Source: an uncultured Eubacteriaceae bacterium
Lineage (GTDB): Bacteria; Bacillota; Clostridia; Lachnospirales; CAG-274
Length of the DNA: 11,043 nt
Assembly: GCA_947565475.1 (NCBI GenBank)
Contig: CANOGI010000057.1
Coordinates: 1-11,043 of the forward strand
Direction: 5' to 3'
In this document: positions 1 to 7,323 of the stretch, one piece after another
Layout: each line of letters opens with the position of its first letter
Numbering within the stretch: position 1 is the stretch's first letter
The notes under the pieces: generated by a model
Told to the model about the DNA's origin: nothing
What the model saw: only the letters and a program-made list of their open reading frames with translations
Databases searched by the model: none
Position numbers and translations under genes: made by a program

Positions 1-632
1 CATATACCCATATGAACACATGGATTATAATGGGCTGTTTATTTCTTTTCGCTATTATTGTAAGGATTAAGCTGAATAAATTCAAGGCGGTTCCCAACAC
101 GGGTTTCCAAAATTTTATTGAGGCCATTGTAGAGGCTATGGATAACTTTGTAAGCTCGAATATGGGAAATAAATACAGCTATTTCGGTAACTGGTTTTTT
201 GGAGTATTCGCTTTTATATTAATCTCTAATCTTATTGGTCTTTTAGGATTCAGAGCGCCCACGGCAGATTTGGCGACAACCGCCTGCCTTGGCTTCTCGA
301 CTTTCTTTCTTATCCATTTTATGGGAATTTTTAAAGGAAGAAAAGAATACTTTAAAGGCTATTTAGACCCGTTTCCTTTTTGGCTGCCTATGAATATTAT
401 CAGCGAACTGGCGACTCCTGTTTCACTGAGTTTCCGTCTTTTTGGTAATATCCTTGGCGGTTCTATCATTATGGGATTGTTTTATACTTTACCCGCTTAT
501 GTAAAAGTGGGAATCCCCGCTGCGCTTCATGTTTACTTTGACGTTTTTGCCGGCTTCTTGCAGACTTTCATCTTTGTTATGCTTAGTATGTCATTTATCG
601 CCGACAAAATTCCCGATGAGACGAAGAACTGA
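1..632 (+). CDS. atpB: ATP synthase F0 subunit a (5' partial)
   Basis: Subunit a is the membrane stator of the F-type ATP synthase. It provides the half-channels for H+ or Na+ and the arginine that interacts with the c-ring carboxylate. The reading frame is open to the window edge. The first ATG (position 12) is followed by NTWIIMG, which normally lies inside the protein after the first periplasmic segment, so the true start is upstream and the N-terminus is missing. Counting from that Met, the hallmark block SELATPVSLSFRLFGN lies at about 131-146, with the essential Arg at about 142. Several hydrophobic membrane segments are evident, and the C-terminal helix FAGFLQTFIFVMLSMSFIA is typical. 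It is the first visible gene of the atp operon, 106 bp before atpE. The family assignment is secure; only the start is unknown. Confidence 0.96.
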   Translation, partial: YTHMNTWIIMGCLFLFAIIVRIKLNKFKAVPNTGFQNFIEAIVEAMDNFVSSNMGNKYSYFGNWFFGVFAFILISNLIGLLGFRAPTADLATTACLGFSTFFLIHFMGIFKGRKEYFKGYLDPFPFWLPMNIISELATPVSLSFRLFGNILGGSIIMGLFYTLPAYVKVGIPAALHVYFDVFAGFLQTFIFVMLSMSFIADKIPDETKN

Positions 633-658
633 TAATTATTTTCTTGGCTTATCGGACA

Positions 659-677
659 CCGCCTTTTAACTTGGCGG
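659..677 (+). other. Intergenic hairpin between atpB and atpE
   Basis: CCGCC (659-663) can pair with GGCGG (673-677) around a 9-nt loop in the otherwise AT-rich atpB-atpE gap. There is no clean U-tract directly after it and the operon continues, so it is more likely an mRNA processing or stability element, or incidental, than a terminator. Its position just upstream of atpE, the gene needed in highest stoichiometry, is suggestive only. Confidence 0.35.
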
Positions 678-738
678 ATATTAAAATTTTTTATCTTAAT
701 TTAAAATACTTTTTTATTTTTAAGGAGGACTTTTTATT

Positions 739-1020
739 ATGGAAAATCAATTTCAGAGCATTGACCCACAGGCATTTGTTTTAGGCTGTTCCGCTATCGG
801 AGCGGGTTTGGCTGTTATCGCCGGTATCGGACCCGGAATCGGGCAAGGTTACGCCGCTGGTAAAGGCGCGGAGGCCGTTGGACGTCAGCCGGAGGCAAGA
901 GGTACTATTATGTCAACCATGCTTCTTGGAGCCGCTGTCGCTGAGACAACAGGTATTTACGGTTTGGTTATCGCTATTATTCTTTTATTCGCAAATCCAT
1001 TGGTTGGTATGCTCAGCTAA
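739..1020 (+). CDS. atpE: ATP synthase F0 subunit c, Na+-type ligand pattern
   Basis: Subunit c is the proteolipid that forms the rotating membrane ring. The 93-residue protein is two transmembrane helices (about 11-35 and 58-85) joined by the conserved polar loop GRQPEARG (48-55). The ion-binding carboxylate is Glu69. Gln36 (in GPGIGQG), Val67, Glu69, Thr70 and Thr71 match position for position the Na+ ligands of the Ilyobacter tartaricus ring (Gln32, Val63, Glu65, Ser66, Thr67), with Ser replaced by Thr; Tyr74 matches the stabilising Tyr70. This suggests Na+ binding, though H+ can also be used by such rings. The start follows a perfect AAGGAGG (722-728) ten bases upstream, which should support strong translation. 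Confidence 0.97.
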   Translation: MENQFQSIDPQAFVLGCSAIGAGLAVIAGIGPGIGQGYAAGKGAEAVGRQPEARGTIMSTMLLGAAVAETTGIYGLVIAIILLFANPLVGMLS

Positions 1021-1065
1021 TCGTGATTTCGGGGATAGTATGTCATAATTTAAAACCTTAAAACC

Positions 1066-1074
1066 GGAAGGAGG
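1066..1074 (+). promoter_or_regulatory. Strong ribosome binding site fixing a TTG start of atpF
   Basis: GGAAGGAGG lies ten bases before TTG at 1085. No in-frame ATG is present near this site, and the next in-frame Met would remove part of the membrane anchor, so TTG is the best start. Confidence 0.8.
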
Positions 1075-1084
1075 TTTTTGTCTT

Positions 1085-1603
1085 TTGGAAGATTTTATAC
1101 TTAGTTTGGACATAAACATGCTTAAAGATTTGGCTTTTCAGCTTCTGAACACGGTTATCCTCTGCGCGGTGATGTCGTATCTTCTTTATAAGCCTGTTAA
1201 AAACTTTTTAGCGGCGAGGCGAGACAGAATAGAGGGGCAGATAAATTCAGCCGAGGGACAGCTTAAAGAAGCGAACAAAATGAAAGCCTTGTATGAGGAA
1301 AAACTTAGAGCCATTGACAAGGAAAAAGAAATGATTTTGACAGAGGCGAGAAACAGAGGAGCTCAGAGAGAGCAGGAAATTATCGCCGAAGCCAAGTTAG
1401 AGGCCGAGACTCTTAAAAACAGAGCTATGGTCGATATTCAGAGAGAACAGGAAAAAGCCAAAGACGAAATCAAAAAGCAGATTATCGAAGTTTCTTCAAT
1501 TATGGCGAGCAGATTTGTCGCCGAAGCTATCGACCGTGAGAAACAGGAAAAAATGGTCGACGAGGTTATATCCGATTTGGGGGAAGTTAAATGGCTCAGT
1601 TAG
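1085..1603 (+). CDS. atpF: ATP synthase F0 subunit b
   Basis: Subunit b is the peripheral stalk. It anchors in the membrane through one N-terminal helix and reaches up as a dimeric coiled coil to hold the F1 head static. The protein has 172 residues, normal for the family: a hydrophobic segment at about 16-36, then the family-typical YKPVKNFLAARRDRI (35-49), then a highly charged Glu/Lys/Gln/Ala-rich helix running almost to the end. The start is TTG at 1085 with a strong Shine-Dalgarno sequence. The last 13 bases overlap atpH, which implies translational coupling. Only one b-type gene is visible, so the stalk is probably a homodimer. Confidence 0.95.
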   Translation: MEDFILSLDINMLKDLAFQLLNTVILCAVMSYLLYKPVKNFLAARRDRIEGQINSAEGQLKEANKMKALYEEKLRAIDKEKEMILTEARNRGAQREQEIIAEAKLEAETLKNRAMVDIQREQEKAKDEIKKQIIEVSSIMASRFVAEAIDREKQEKMVDEVISDLGEVKWLS

Positions 1604-2136
1604 CCGCGGGAAGATACGCGAACGCTCTTTTTGATTTGGCTTTGGAAACCTCTAAAATCGATGTTTTCGACGAGGAGGTTAAACTTGTTCTCGATACTAT
1701 GAAAAGCGACAAGGAGTTTTTGACGGTTTTAGACCACCCTCAGATTTCGGGGGAGAAAAAACTCTCTATTCTTGAAAAAGCCTTTAAAGGCAAGATTTCT
1801 GATGAGATTTTAGGGCTTTTTTCCGTTATTTTCAGAAAAAACAGGGAAGCCCAGCTTATCGACGCCCTTGAGATTTTCGTGAGAAAGGTGAAGGAGCACA
1901 AAGGCATAGAAACGGCCTTTGTGACATCAGCTAAACCATTAAGCGAAAAGCAGGCGGAAAGCATTAAAGAAAAATTATCTAAAAATTTGAATAAGCAGAT
2001 TTTTATTCAGGCTGACGTGGACGAAAGTCTTTTAGGCGGGGTTCGCATTAAGGTTGCCGGTCATGTAATAGACGGCAGTGTGAAAAAACAATTAGACGAC
2101 CTTAAAAAGCAGCTTTTGAATATTCATCTCGCATAG
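1591..2136 (+). CDS. atpH: ATP synthase F1 subunit delta
   Basis: Delta (OSCP-like) sits on top of the F1 head and links it to the b stalk. The protein has 181 residues, the usual length. The N-terminal helical domain begins AAGRYANALFDLALE, the family signature. The C-terminal part contains ESLLGGVRIKVAGHVIDGSV, matching the conserved delta C-terminal motif. The ATG lies inside the 3' end of atpF (13-nt overlap) with a GGGGGAAG Shine-Dalgarno within atpF, so the two are likely translated in a coupled way. It is followed 19 bp later by atpA. Confidence 0.95.
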   Translation: MAQLAAGRYANALFDLALETSKIDVFDEEVKLVLDTMKSDKEFLTVLDHPQISGEKKLSILEKAFKGKISDEILGLFSVIFRKNREAQLIDALEIFVRKVKEHKGIETAFVTSAKPLSEKQAESIKEKLSKNLNKQIFIQADVDESLLGGVRIKVAGHVIDGSVKKQLDDLKKQLLNIHLA

Positions 2137-2155
2137 TAAAGGAGTGTAACTCGTA

Positions 2156-3661
2156 ATGAATATCAGACCTGAAGAAATTAGTTCTGTTATTAAAGAACAG
2201 ATTAAAGGCTATACTTCTAAACTTGACGTTTCGGAAGTGGGCACCGTTATCAACGTTGGTGACGGTATCGCCAGAGTTTACGGTCTTGATAACGCGATGA
2301 GCGGCGAGCTTCTTGAGTTTGAAAACGGTGTGTTCGGTATGGCGCAGAACCTTGAGGAAGACAATATCGGTGTCGTTTTATTAGGTTCTGACCAAGGAAT
2401 AAAGGAAGGCGACACAGTTAAGCTTACTGGCAGGGTCGCTTCTGTTCCTGTCGGCGACGCCATGATTGGGCGTGTTGTCAACTCATTAGGCCAGCCTATC
2501 GACGAGAAAGGGCCTATCAATACCGATAAATTCAGACCTATTGAGAGAGTGGCACCGGGCGTTATCACACGTAAAAGCGTTGACGTTCCTCTTCAGACAG
2601 GAATTAAAGCCATAGACGCGATGGTTCCTATAGGACGGGGACAGCGTGAGCTTATTATCGGCGACCGTCAGACAGGAAAAACAGCTATTTGTATTGACAC
2701 TATTATTAACCAAAAAGGCAAGGACGTTATTTGTATTTACGTAGCTATCGGACAGAAAGCCTCAACTGTCGCGCGTATTGTTAAAAACCTTGAGGATACA
2801 GGCGCGATGGACTATACTACCGTTGTTGTCGCTACGGCGAGCGACACATCTCCTCTCCAATTTATCGCTCCTTACTCAGGATGCGCCATAGGCGAGGAGT
2901 TTATGGAAAACGGCAAAGACGTACTTATTATTTACGACGATTTATCAAAACACGCCGTAGCTTACAGAGCGATGAGCCTTTTGCTTCACAGACCGCCCGG
3001 ACGAGAAGCTTATCCGGGAGACGTTTTCTATCTTCACTCAAGACTTCTTGAGCGTTCAGCCAGACTTGACGAGAAATACGGCGGGGGCTCAATCACCGCT
3101 CTGCCTATTATCGAGACTCAGGCGGGAGACATATCGGCATATATACCGACTAACGTTATTTCAATCACCGACGGTCAGATTTTCCTTGAGAGCGAACTTT
3201 TCAACTCCGGTATACGTCCGGCTATCAACGCCGGTCTTTCCGTATCACGTGTAGGCGGTTCCGCTCAGATTAAGGCTATGAAAAAAATAGCCGGACCTAT
3301 CCGTGTTGAGCTTGCCCAGTACAGAGAGCTTGAGAGTTTCTCACAGTTCGGCTCAGACCTTGACAAGGACACTTTAGAACGTCTTAACCACGGACAGAGA
3401 ATAGTTGAGATTCTTAAACAGCCTCAATACAAGACTTTAGAGGTTGAAAAAGAAGTTGTTATACTTTTCGCCGTTACAAACAAATATCTTGACGATATTC
3501 CGCTTGAGGACGTTTTAAGATTTGAAACGGAATTTTTCAGCTTTATGGAGGCTAAACATAATCATATTTTCAGCGATATTAAATCATCCAAACAGTTAAG
3601 CTCTGAAAATGAAGCCGAGCTTCGCTTAGCCATCGAAAGCTTTAAAAAGGAATTCAAATAA
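2156..3661 (+). CDS. atpA: ATP synthase F1 subunit alpha
   Basis: Alpha is the non-catalytic nucleotide-binding subunit of the alpha3-beta3 hexamer. It has 501 residues, full length. The N-terminal beta-barrel (about 25-95) is followed by the P-loop GDRQTGKT (169-176) and the family signature PAINAGLSVSRVGGSAQ (355-371). That signature includes Arg365, which corresponds to the arginine finger contributed to the catalytic beta site. The C-terminal helical domain is intact. The ATG follows AAAGGAGTG at a normal distance. No truncation or frameshift is seen. Confidence 0.98.
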   Translation: MNIRPEEISSVIKEQIKGYTSKLDVSEVGTVINVGDGIARVYGLDNAMSGELLEFENGVFGMAQNLEEDNIGVVLLGSDQGIKEGDTVKLTGRVASVPVGDAMIGRVVNSLGQPIDEKGPINTDKFRPIERVAPGVITRKSVDVPLQTGIKAIDAMVPIGRGQRELIIGDRQTGKTAICIDTIINQKGKDVICIYVAIGQKASTVARIVKNLEDTGAMDYTTVVVATASDTSPLQFIAPYSGCAIGEEFMENGKDVLIIYDDLSKHAVAYRAMSLLLHRPPGREAYPGDVFYLHSRLLERSARLDEKYGGGSITALPIIETQAGDISAYIPTNVISITDGQIFLESELFNSGIRPAINAGLSVSRVGGSAQIKAMKKIAGPIRVELAQYRELESFSQFGSDLDKDTLERLNHGQRIVEILKQPQYKTLEVEKEVVILFAVTNKYLDDIPLEDVLRFETEFFSFMEAKHNHIFSDIKSSKQLSSENEAELRLAIESFKKEFK

Positions 3662-3676
3662 TAGAGAGGTGATATT

Positions 3677-4540
3677 ATGGCATCAATGCGTGATATAAAA
3701 CGCAGAATTAAAAGTGTCAATAGCACCCAGCAAATTACAAAAGCCATGAATCTTGTCGCGAGCTCAAAGCTTACAAGGGCAAAAAACAGGCTTATGGACA
3801 CTCGTCCTTTCTTTCAGGAAACAAGAAAAGTTATCGCGGGCGTTGTAAACGGTTCTAAAGGGATTTCTCACCCTTTCTTAGAGCAGAGAGAGGTTAAGAA
3901 AAAAGCCATTATTCTTATTACCGGCGACAGGGGGCTTTGCGGAGGCTATAACGCTAATGTCAGCAAAGCCGCCATGAGTCACGCTGACGACGTTAATAAC
4001 GTTTCCGCCATTACCGTCGGGAGCAAGGGCAGGGAATTCTTTAAAAGAAGAGGTATAAAAATAATCGAATCATTTACGGGAATTTCCGAAAAACCGGGAT
4101 ACTCGGACGCTTTAAAGATTGGACAGTTGGCACTTGATTTATTTACAAAGGGAGAGGCTGACGAAATTTATTTAGCATATACGGAATTTATCACTACTCT
4201 TTATTCCGAGCCTAAAGTTATTAAAGTTCTCCCTGTTGACGTGAATGAGTTTACTAATGACGACGGCGACTCTTCCGGGCAGTCTCTCACTATTTACGAG
4301 CCTGACGAGGAAGCCGTTTTGGAATATGTTATTCCTAAATATGTTAATACCGTTATTTTTGGCGCTATGGTAGAATCAGCCGTTTGCGAGCTTGGGGCGA
4401 GAATGACCGCTATGGATTCCGCTACGGAAAACGCTTCTGAAATGATTGATTCTCTTAACCTTCTTTACAACAGAGCGAGACAAGGTCAAATTACTCAGGA
4501 AATTACTGAAATTGTCGGCGGCAGCGGTATTTATGATTAA
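3677..4540 (+). CDS. atpG: ATP synthase F1 subunit gamma
   Basis: Gamma is the central rotor shaft. Its N- and C-terminal helices form the coiled coil inside the alpha3-beta3 cavity, and its middle Rossmann-like domain contacts epsilon and the c-ring. The protein has 287 residues. The N-terminal block MRDIKRRIKSVNSTQQITKA (4-23), the conserved GDRGLCGGYN (83-92) and the C-terminal ITQEITEIVGG are diagnostic. There is no chloroplast-type regulatory cysteine insertion evident. It starts 15 bp after atpA, with GAGAGGTGA as ribosome binding site. Confidence 0.97.
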   Translation: MASMRDIKRRIKSVNSTQQITKAMNLVASSKLTRAKNRLMDTRPFFQETRKVIAGVVNGSKGISHPFLEQREVKKKAIILITGDRGLCGGYNANVSKAAMSHADDVNNVSAITVGSKGREFFKRRGIKIIESFTGISEKPGYSDALKIGQLALDLFTKGEADEIYLAYTEFITTLYSEPKVIKVLPVDVNEFTNDDGDSSGQSLTIYEPDEEAVLEYVIPKYVNTVIFGAMVESAVCELGARMTAMDSATENASEMIDSLNLLYNRARQGQITQEITEIVGGSGIYD

Positions 4541-4541
4541 A

Positions 4542-4550
4542 AAAGGAGTG
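4542..4550 (+). promoter_or_regulatory. Ribosome binding site for the TTG start of atpD
   Basis: AAAGGAGTG sits directly after the atpG stop codon and seven bases before TTG at 4558. The protein N-terminus from this TTG (MAEKNVGKIIQIIGAVLD) matches beta subunits in register, which supports the non-ATG start. Confidence 0.75.
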
Positions 4551-4557
4551 AAATCGT

Positions 4558-5949
4558 TTGGCTGAAAAAAATGTCGGCAAGATAATTCAGATTATCGGCG
4601 CCGTATTGGATATTAAATTTTCTACTGATAATATGCCTTCTTTGTACAACGCTATTGAGATTGAACACGAGGGCAGAACCATCGTCGCTGAAGTCGCTCA
4701 GCATCTCGGCGACGATGCCGTTAAATGTATTGCCATGTCGTCTACAGACGGGCTTGTAAGAGGCATGGACGCTGTGGATACGGGGGCGCCTATAAGTGTT
4801 CCCGTGGGAAAGGCGACTTTGGGCCGTATGTTCAACGTTGTCGGACAGCCTATAGACGACAACCCTATGCCGGAAGTTTCTGAGAAATGGGCTATTCACA
4901 GAACCGCTCCTACTTTCGCAGAGCAGGCGGCGGCGACAGAGCTTCTTGAGACGGGAATTAAATCAATAGACCTTCTTTGTCCTTACTCAAAGGGAGGTAA
5001 AATCGGTTTGTTCGGCGGAGCTGGAGTTGGAAAGACGGTTCTCATTATGGAGCTTATCCGTAATATCGCCACTGAGCACGGTGGTTTCTCGGTTTTCGCC
5101 GGAGTAGGCGAGCGTACGAGAGAGGGTAACGACCTTTACTATGAGATGCAGGAATCAGGCGTTATCAACAAAACAAGTCTTGTTTTCGGACAGATGAACG
5201 AGCCCCCTGGGGCGAGAATGAGAATCGCTCTTACTGGCCTTACAATGGCGGAGTATTTCCGTGATGAGGAAAATCAGGACGTGCTTTTATTCGTTGATAA
5301 TATTTTCCGTTTCGTTCAGGCTGGTTCGGAGGTTTCCGCTCTTTTGGGACGTATGCCGTCGGCCGTTGGTTATCAGCCTACTTTGGCTACGGAAGTTGGT
5401 ACTTTGCAGGAAAGAATCACATCAACTAAAAGTGGTTCCATTACTTCCGTTCAGGCTGTTTACGTACCCGCGGACGACCTTACCGACCCCGCTCCGGCTA
5501 CTACTTTCGCTCACTTGGACGCGACAACAGTTTTATCACGTTCTATAGTTGAGCTTGGTATTTATCCGGCGGTTGACCCTCTTGAGTCTACCTCACGTAT
5601 TCTTGACCCTCAAGTAGTAGGCGAGGAGCATTATCAGGTGGCAAGGCAGGTTCAGGCAATTTTACAAAGATACAAGGAACTTCAAGATATTATATCTATT
5701 CTTGGTATGGATGAGCTTTCGGAGGAAGATAAGCTCACTGTAAACAGAGCGAGAAAGATTCAGAGATTCCTTTCTCAGCCGTTCTTCGTCGCTGAGAAAT
5801 TTACAGGCTTTAACGGACAGTATGTTCCGGTTTCCGAGACTGTTAGAGGATTTAAAGAAATTCTTGAGGGAAAACACGACGATATTCCGGAGAACTATTT
5901 CCTTAACGCCGGAACCATAGACGATGTTGTCGCTAAAGCAAACAAATAA
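4558..5949 (+). CDS. atpD: ATP synthase F1 subunit beta (catalytic)
   Basis: Beta carries the three catalytic ATP sites. It has 463 residues, normal length. The P-loop GGAGVGKT is at 153-160 and GERTREGNDLY at 184-194 includes the catalytic-site Glu. The segment QAGSEVSALLGRMPSAVGYQ (254-273) is canonical, and the DELSEED loop that pushes gamma is at 385-391. The start is TTG, supported by a Shine-Dalgarno seven bases upstream and by alignment with the family N-terminus. The gene lies 17 bp after atpG and just before atpC. No missing motif is apparent. Confidence 0.98.
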   Translation: MAEKNVGKIIQIIGAVLDIKFSTDNMPSLYNAIEIEHEGRTIVAEVAQHLGDDAVKCIAMSSTDGLVRGMDAVDTGAPISVPVGKATLGRMFNVVGQPIDDNPMPEVSEKWAIHRTAPTFAEQAAATELLETGIKSIDLLCPYSKGGKIGLFGGAGVGKTVLIMELIRNIATEHGGFSVFAGVGERTREGNDLYYEMQESGVINKTSLVFGQMNEPPGARMRIALTGLTMAEYFRDEENQDVLLFVDNIFRFVQAGSEVSALLGRMPSAVGYQPTLATEVGTLQERITSTKSGSITSVQAVYVPADDLTDPAPATTFAHLDATTVLSRSIVELGIYPAVDPLESTSRILDPQVVGEEHYQVARQVQAILQRYKELQDIISILGMDELSEEDKLTVNRARKIQRFLSQPFFVAEKFTGFNGQYVPVSETVRGFKEILEGKHDDIPENYFLNAGTIDDVVAKANK

Positions 5950-5954
5950 TTAAT

Positions 5955-5960
5955 GGGTGA
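5955..5960 (+). promoter_or_regulatory. Ribosome binding site deciding the atpC start
   Basis: GGGTGA lies five bases before ATG at 5966. The alternative in-frame starts, GTG at 5957 and ATG at 5960, overlap this site, so 5966 is the better choice. Confidence 0.6.
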
Positions 5961-5965
5961 TGTAT

Positions 5966-6370
5966 ATGGCAGAAAATAAAATACGATTACGTATTGTTAC
6001 GCCGGTAAGAGAGCTTTATGATGAAGAGGCCGAAATGGTTATTATGCGTTCCTCAATCGGTGATATTGGTATTTTGCATGGTCATCAGCCATTAACAACT
6101 ACTCTTGACTATGGATTCTTACGTATTATTAACGGCGAGGATGAAGTTAAGGCTACTATTTTCGGCGGGTTCGCGAGCGTTGACGAAAGAGGGATTACTG
6201 TTTTGTCAGACGCCGCGGAGTGGCCTGAGGAAATCGACGAGGGCAGAGCCATGGCCGCTAAGGAAAGAGCTGAAAACCGTATTCGGAGTAACGATGACAG
6301 TGTTGATATCGCGAGAGCCGAGCTCGCTTTAAGGCGCGCTTTAATTAGACTTGAAGCTAAAGGAAAATAA
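5966..6370 (+). CDS. atpC: ATP synthase F1 subunit epsilon
   Basis: Epsilon is part of the rotor and an inhibitor of ATP hydrolysis. From ATG 5966 the protein has 134 residues and starts MAENKIRLRIVTPVRELYDE. The N-terminal beta-sandwich contains GDIGILHGHQPL (32-43), the family signature. The C-terminal two-helix domain (about 88-134) is present and rich in Arg, Glu and Ala (for example ARAELALRRALIRLEAK), so the inhibitory arm is retained. It is the last gene of the operon. An upstream GTG at 5957 would add three residues but leaves no room for a ribosome binding site. The stop codon is followed at once by repeat DNA. Confidence 0.95.
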   Translation: MAENKIRLRIVTPVRELYDEEAEMVIMRSSIGDIGILHGHQPLTTTLDYGFLRIINGEDEVKATIFGGFASVDERGITVLSDAAEWPEEIDEGRAMAAKERAENRIRSNDDSVDIARAELALRRALIRLEAKGK

Positions 6371-6566
6371 AAAAATCCTCCATAAGTGAGATTATTTAGA
6401 TAACCGACAGGGTGAGTTTCCGTTTTTTAAGCGGGGGCGTTTACTCTTATATTCAGTATGGGTATAAGCTTGACTGAATATAAAGGCGTTGGAAAACGCC
6501 GTGGGTTCAGAGTGTTTTTATTAATATAAAAACACGAGTAATCTTTAAGCTTATGGGGGATTTTTT
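6371..6566 (+). terminator. Long-range stem enclosing structured repeat 1; possible end of the atp transcript
   Basis: AAAAATCCTCCATAAG (6371-6386), directly after the atpC stop, can pair with CTTATGGGGGATTTTT (6550-6565) over 16 positions with one G.U pair. The right arm runs into a T-rich stretch. Repeat copy 1 sits between the arms. The structure could act as an unusual terminator with a large folded loop, or the two arms could be terminal inverted repeats of an inserted element. The pairing is seen directly; the function is inferred. Confidence 0.45.
6401..6545 (+). repeat. Structured intergenic repeat, copy 1
   Basis: This copy begins TAACCGACAG. P1, closing stem: 6402-6410 against 6500-6507, imperfect. 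P2: GAGT 6414-6417 and CCG 6420-6422 with CGG 6432-6434 and ACTC 6443-6446. P3: TTATATTCAGT 6447-6457 with ACTGAATATAA 6473-6483, 11 perfect pairs. P4: GGCGTT 6485-6490 with AACGCC 6495-6500 around a GGAA tetraloop. P5: GTGTTTTTAT 6512-6521 with ATAAAAACAC 6526-6535. It ends GAGTAATCTT. It belongs to a four-member family in this window; no match to a known RNA class is recognised. Confidence 0.8.
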
Positions 6567-6570
6567 ATTA

Positions 6571-6710
6571 TTTAACTGACAGAGGAAGTTTCCGTTTTTA
6601 AGCGGGGGTACTTACTTTTGTATTTAGAGTGAGTGCAAGTTTACCCTGAAAATACAAAGGCGAATACTTTCGCCGTAGGTTACTTGAATTATATTTTGAT
6701 TTAAAAGCGG
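6571..6710 (+). repeat. Structured intergenic repeat, copy 2
   Basis: The copy begins TTTAACTGACAG and lies only 25 bp after copy 1, in the same orientation. P1: TAACTGAC 6573-6580 with GTAGGTTA 6675-6682. P2 surrounds the loop between TTCCG and CGGGGG, with AAGT/ACTT lower pairs. P3: TTGTATTTAG 6618-6627 with CTGAAAATACAA 6646-6657, with a two-base bulge. P4: GGCGAA 6659-6664 with TTCGCC 6669-6674, loop TACT. The downstream AT hairpin is degenerate here and the 3' boundary is uncertain. Confidence 0.75.
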
Positions 6711-6720
6711 AAAAATTGGA

Positions 6721-6749
6721 TTGTTATTATTAAGATTATGTTATATAAT
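6721..6749 (+). promoter_or_regulatory. Predicted sigma-A promoter of the DUF4364 gene
   Basis: TTGTTA (6721-6726) and a perfect TATAAT (6744-6749) are separated by 17 bases, giving a start near 6756 and a 5' leader of about 37 nt. This indicates that the DUF4364 gene is transcribed separately from the atp operon. Confidence 0.7.
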
Positions 6750-6792
6750 ATAGTTAGCGTTAAAATTTATTTTTAAAAAGGAATGTATATTT

Positions 6793-7323
6793 ATGCTTGA
6801 ATCATCAGTTGAAAAACTTGCAGAGAGCAAATTGACTATATTATATCTTTTACACAAAATAAATATGCCTATGTCTAAAGGGCAGATTTGCCGTTTTGCC
6901 CTTGAGATAGATTCTGTGGAGTATTTTTCTTTGCAAAATTATATTTTTGAAATGGTTAAAAGTAATTTTATAAGAGAGATAAAAGATTCGGACAAACTTA
7001 TTTATGTAAGTACCGACGAAGGAGAGAAGGTTCTCTCTCTTTTTATTCACAGAATTCCTAAAGAGATTATAGAAAAAGTCGATTCCTATATTTTGACAAT
7101 GAAGAGCAAAGTCCGAAAGGAGCTTGACACCAAAGCGAATTATTTTCATATAGGCGACGGCAATTATGTAGTGAGCTGCGGGGTTTATGAAAATGAGAAA
7201 ATTATTCTGGAGCTTAAAATGACTGTGACGTCTAAGGAGCAGGCTGTTTTAGCCTGTAAAAATTGGAGAGAGAAAACAGACGCCATTTATTTTGATAATG
7301 TGATAAATCTTTTAGAGGAATAG
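6793..7323 (+). CDS. DUF4364 family protein, probable winged-helix DNA-binding protein
   Basis: This 176-residue protein resembles the clostridial DUF4364 family as I remember it. The N-terminal part (about 10-75) begins AESKLTILYLLHKINMPMSK and reads as a winged-helix fold: short helices, then a hydrophobic helix, then a strand ending in KLIYVSTDEGEKVLSLF. The stretch HRIPKEIIEKVDSYI (81-95) is also characteristic of the family. The C-terminal half is a beta-rich region (FHIGDGNYVVSCGVYENEKI) of unknown role. A regulatory function is inferred from the fold; the target is unknown. The ATG has an AAGGA site about ten bases upstream and its own TATAAT promoter. Its stop is directly followed by a palindromic element. 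Confidence 0.85.
   Translation: MLESSVEKLAESKLTILYLLHKINMPMSKGQICRFALEIDSVEYFSLQNYIFEMVKSNFIREIKDSDKLIYVSTDEGEKVLSLFIHRIPKEIIEKVDSYILTMKSKVRKELDTKANYFHIGDGNYVVSCGVYENEKIILELKMTVTSKEQAVLACKNWREKTDAIYFDNVINLLEE

Noticed and set aside
4537..4899. Minus-strand 120-codon frame antisense to the atpD start
   Set aside because: It lies opposite a highly conserved coding region and its product resembles no family; best explained as a shadow of atpD.
5957..5965. Longer atpC start at GTG 5957 or ATG 5960
   Set aside because: These codons form the ribosome binding site for ATG 5966, and the added residues MMY do not match the family N-terminus.
6401..6545. tRNA or tRNA-like cloverleaf for the structured repeats
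   Set aside because: The multi-stem shape is superficially similar, but there is no anticodon arm of normal size, no T-loop consensus GTTCGAATC in place, no 7-bp acceptor stem and no CCA.
6571..6710. Riboswitch for the downstream DUF4364 gene
   Set aside because: The predicted promoter (6721-6749) lies downstream of the repeat, so it is not in that gene's own leader, and other copies lie downstream of or antisense to genes.
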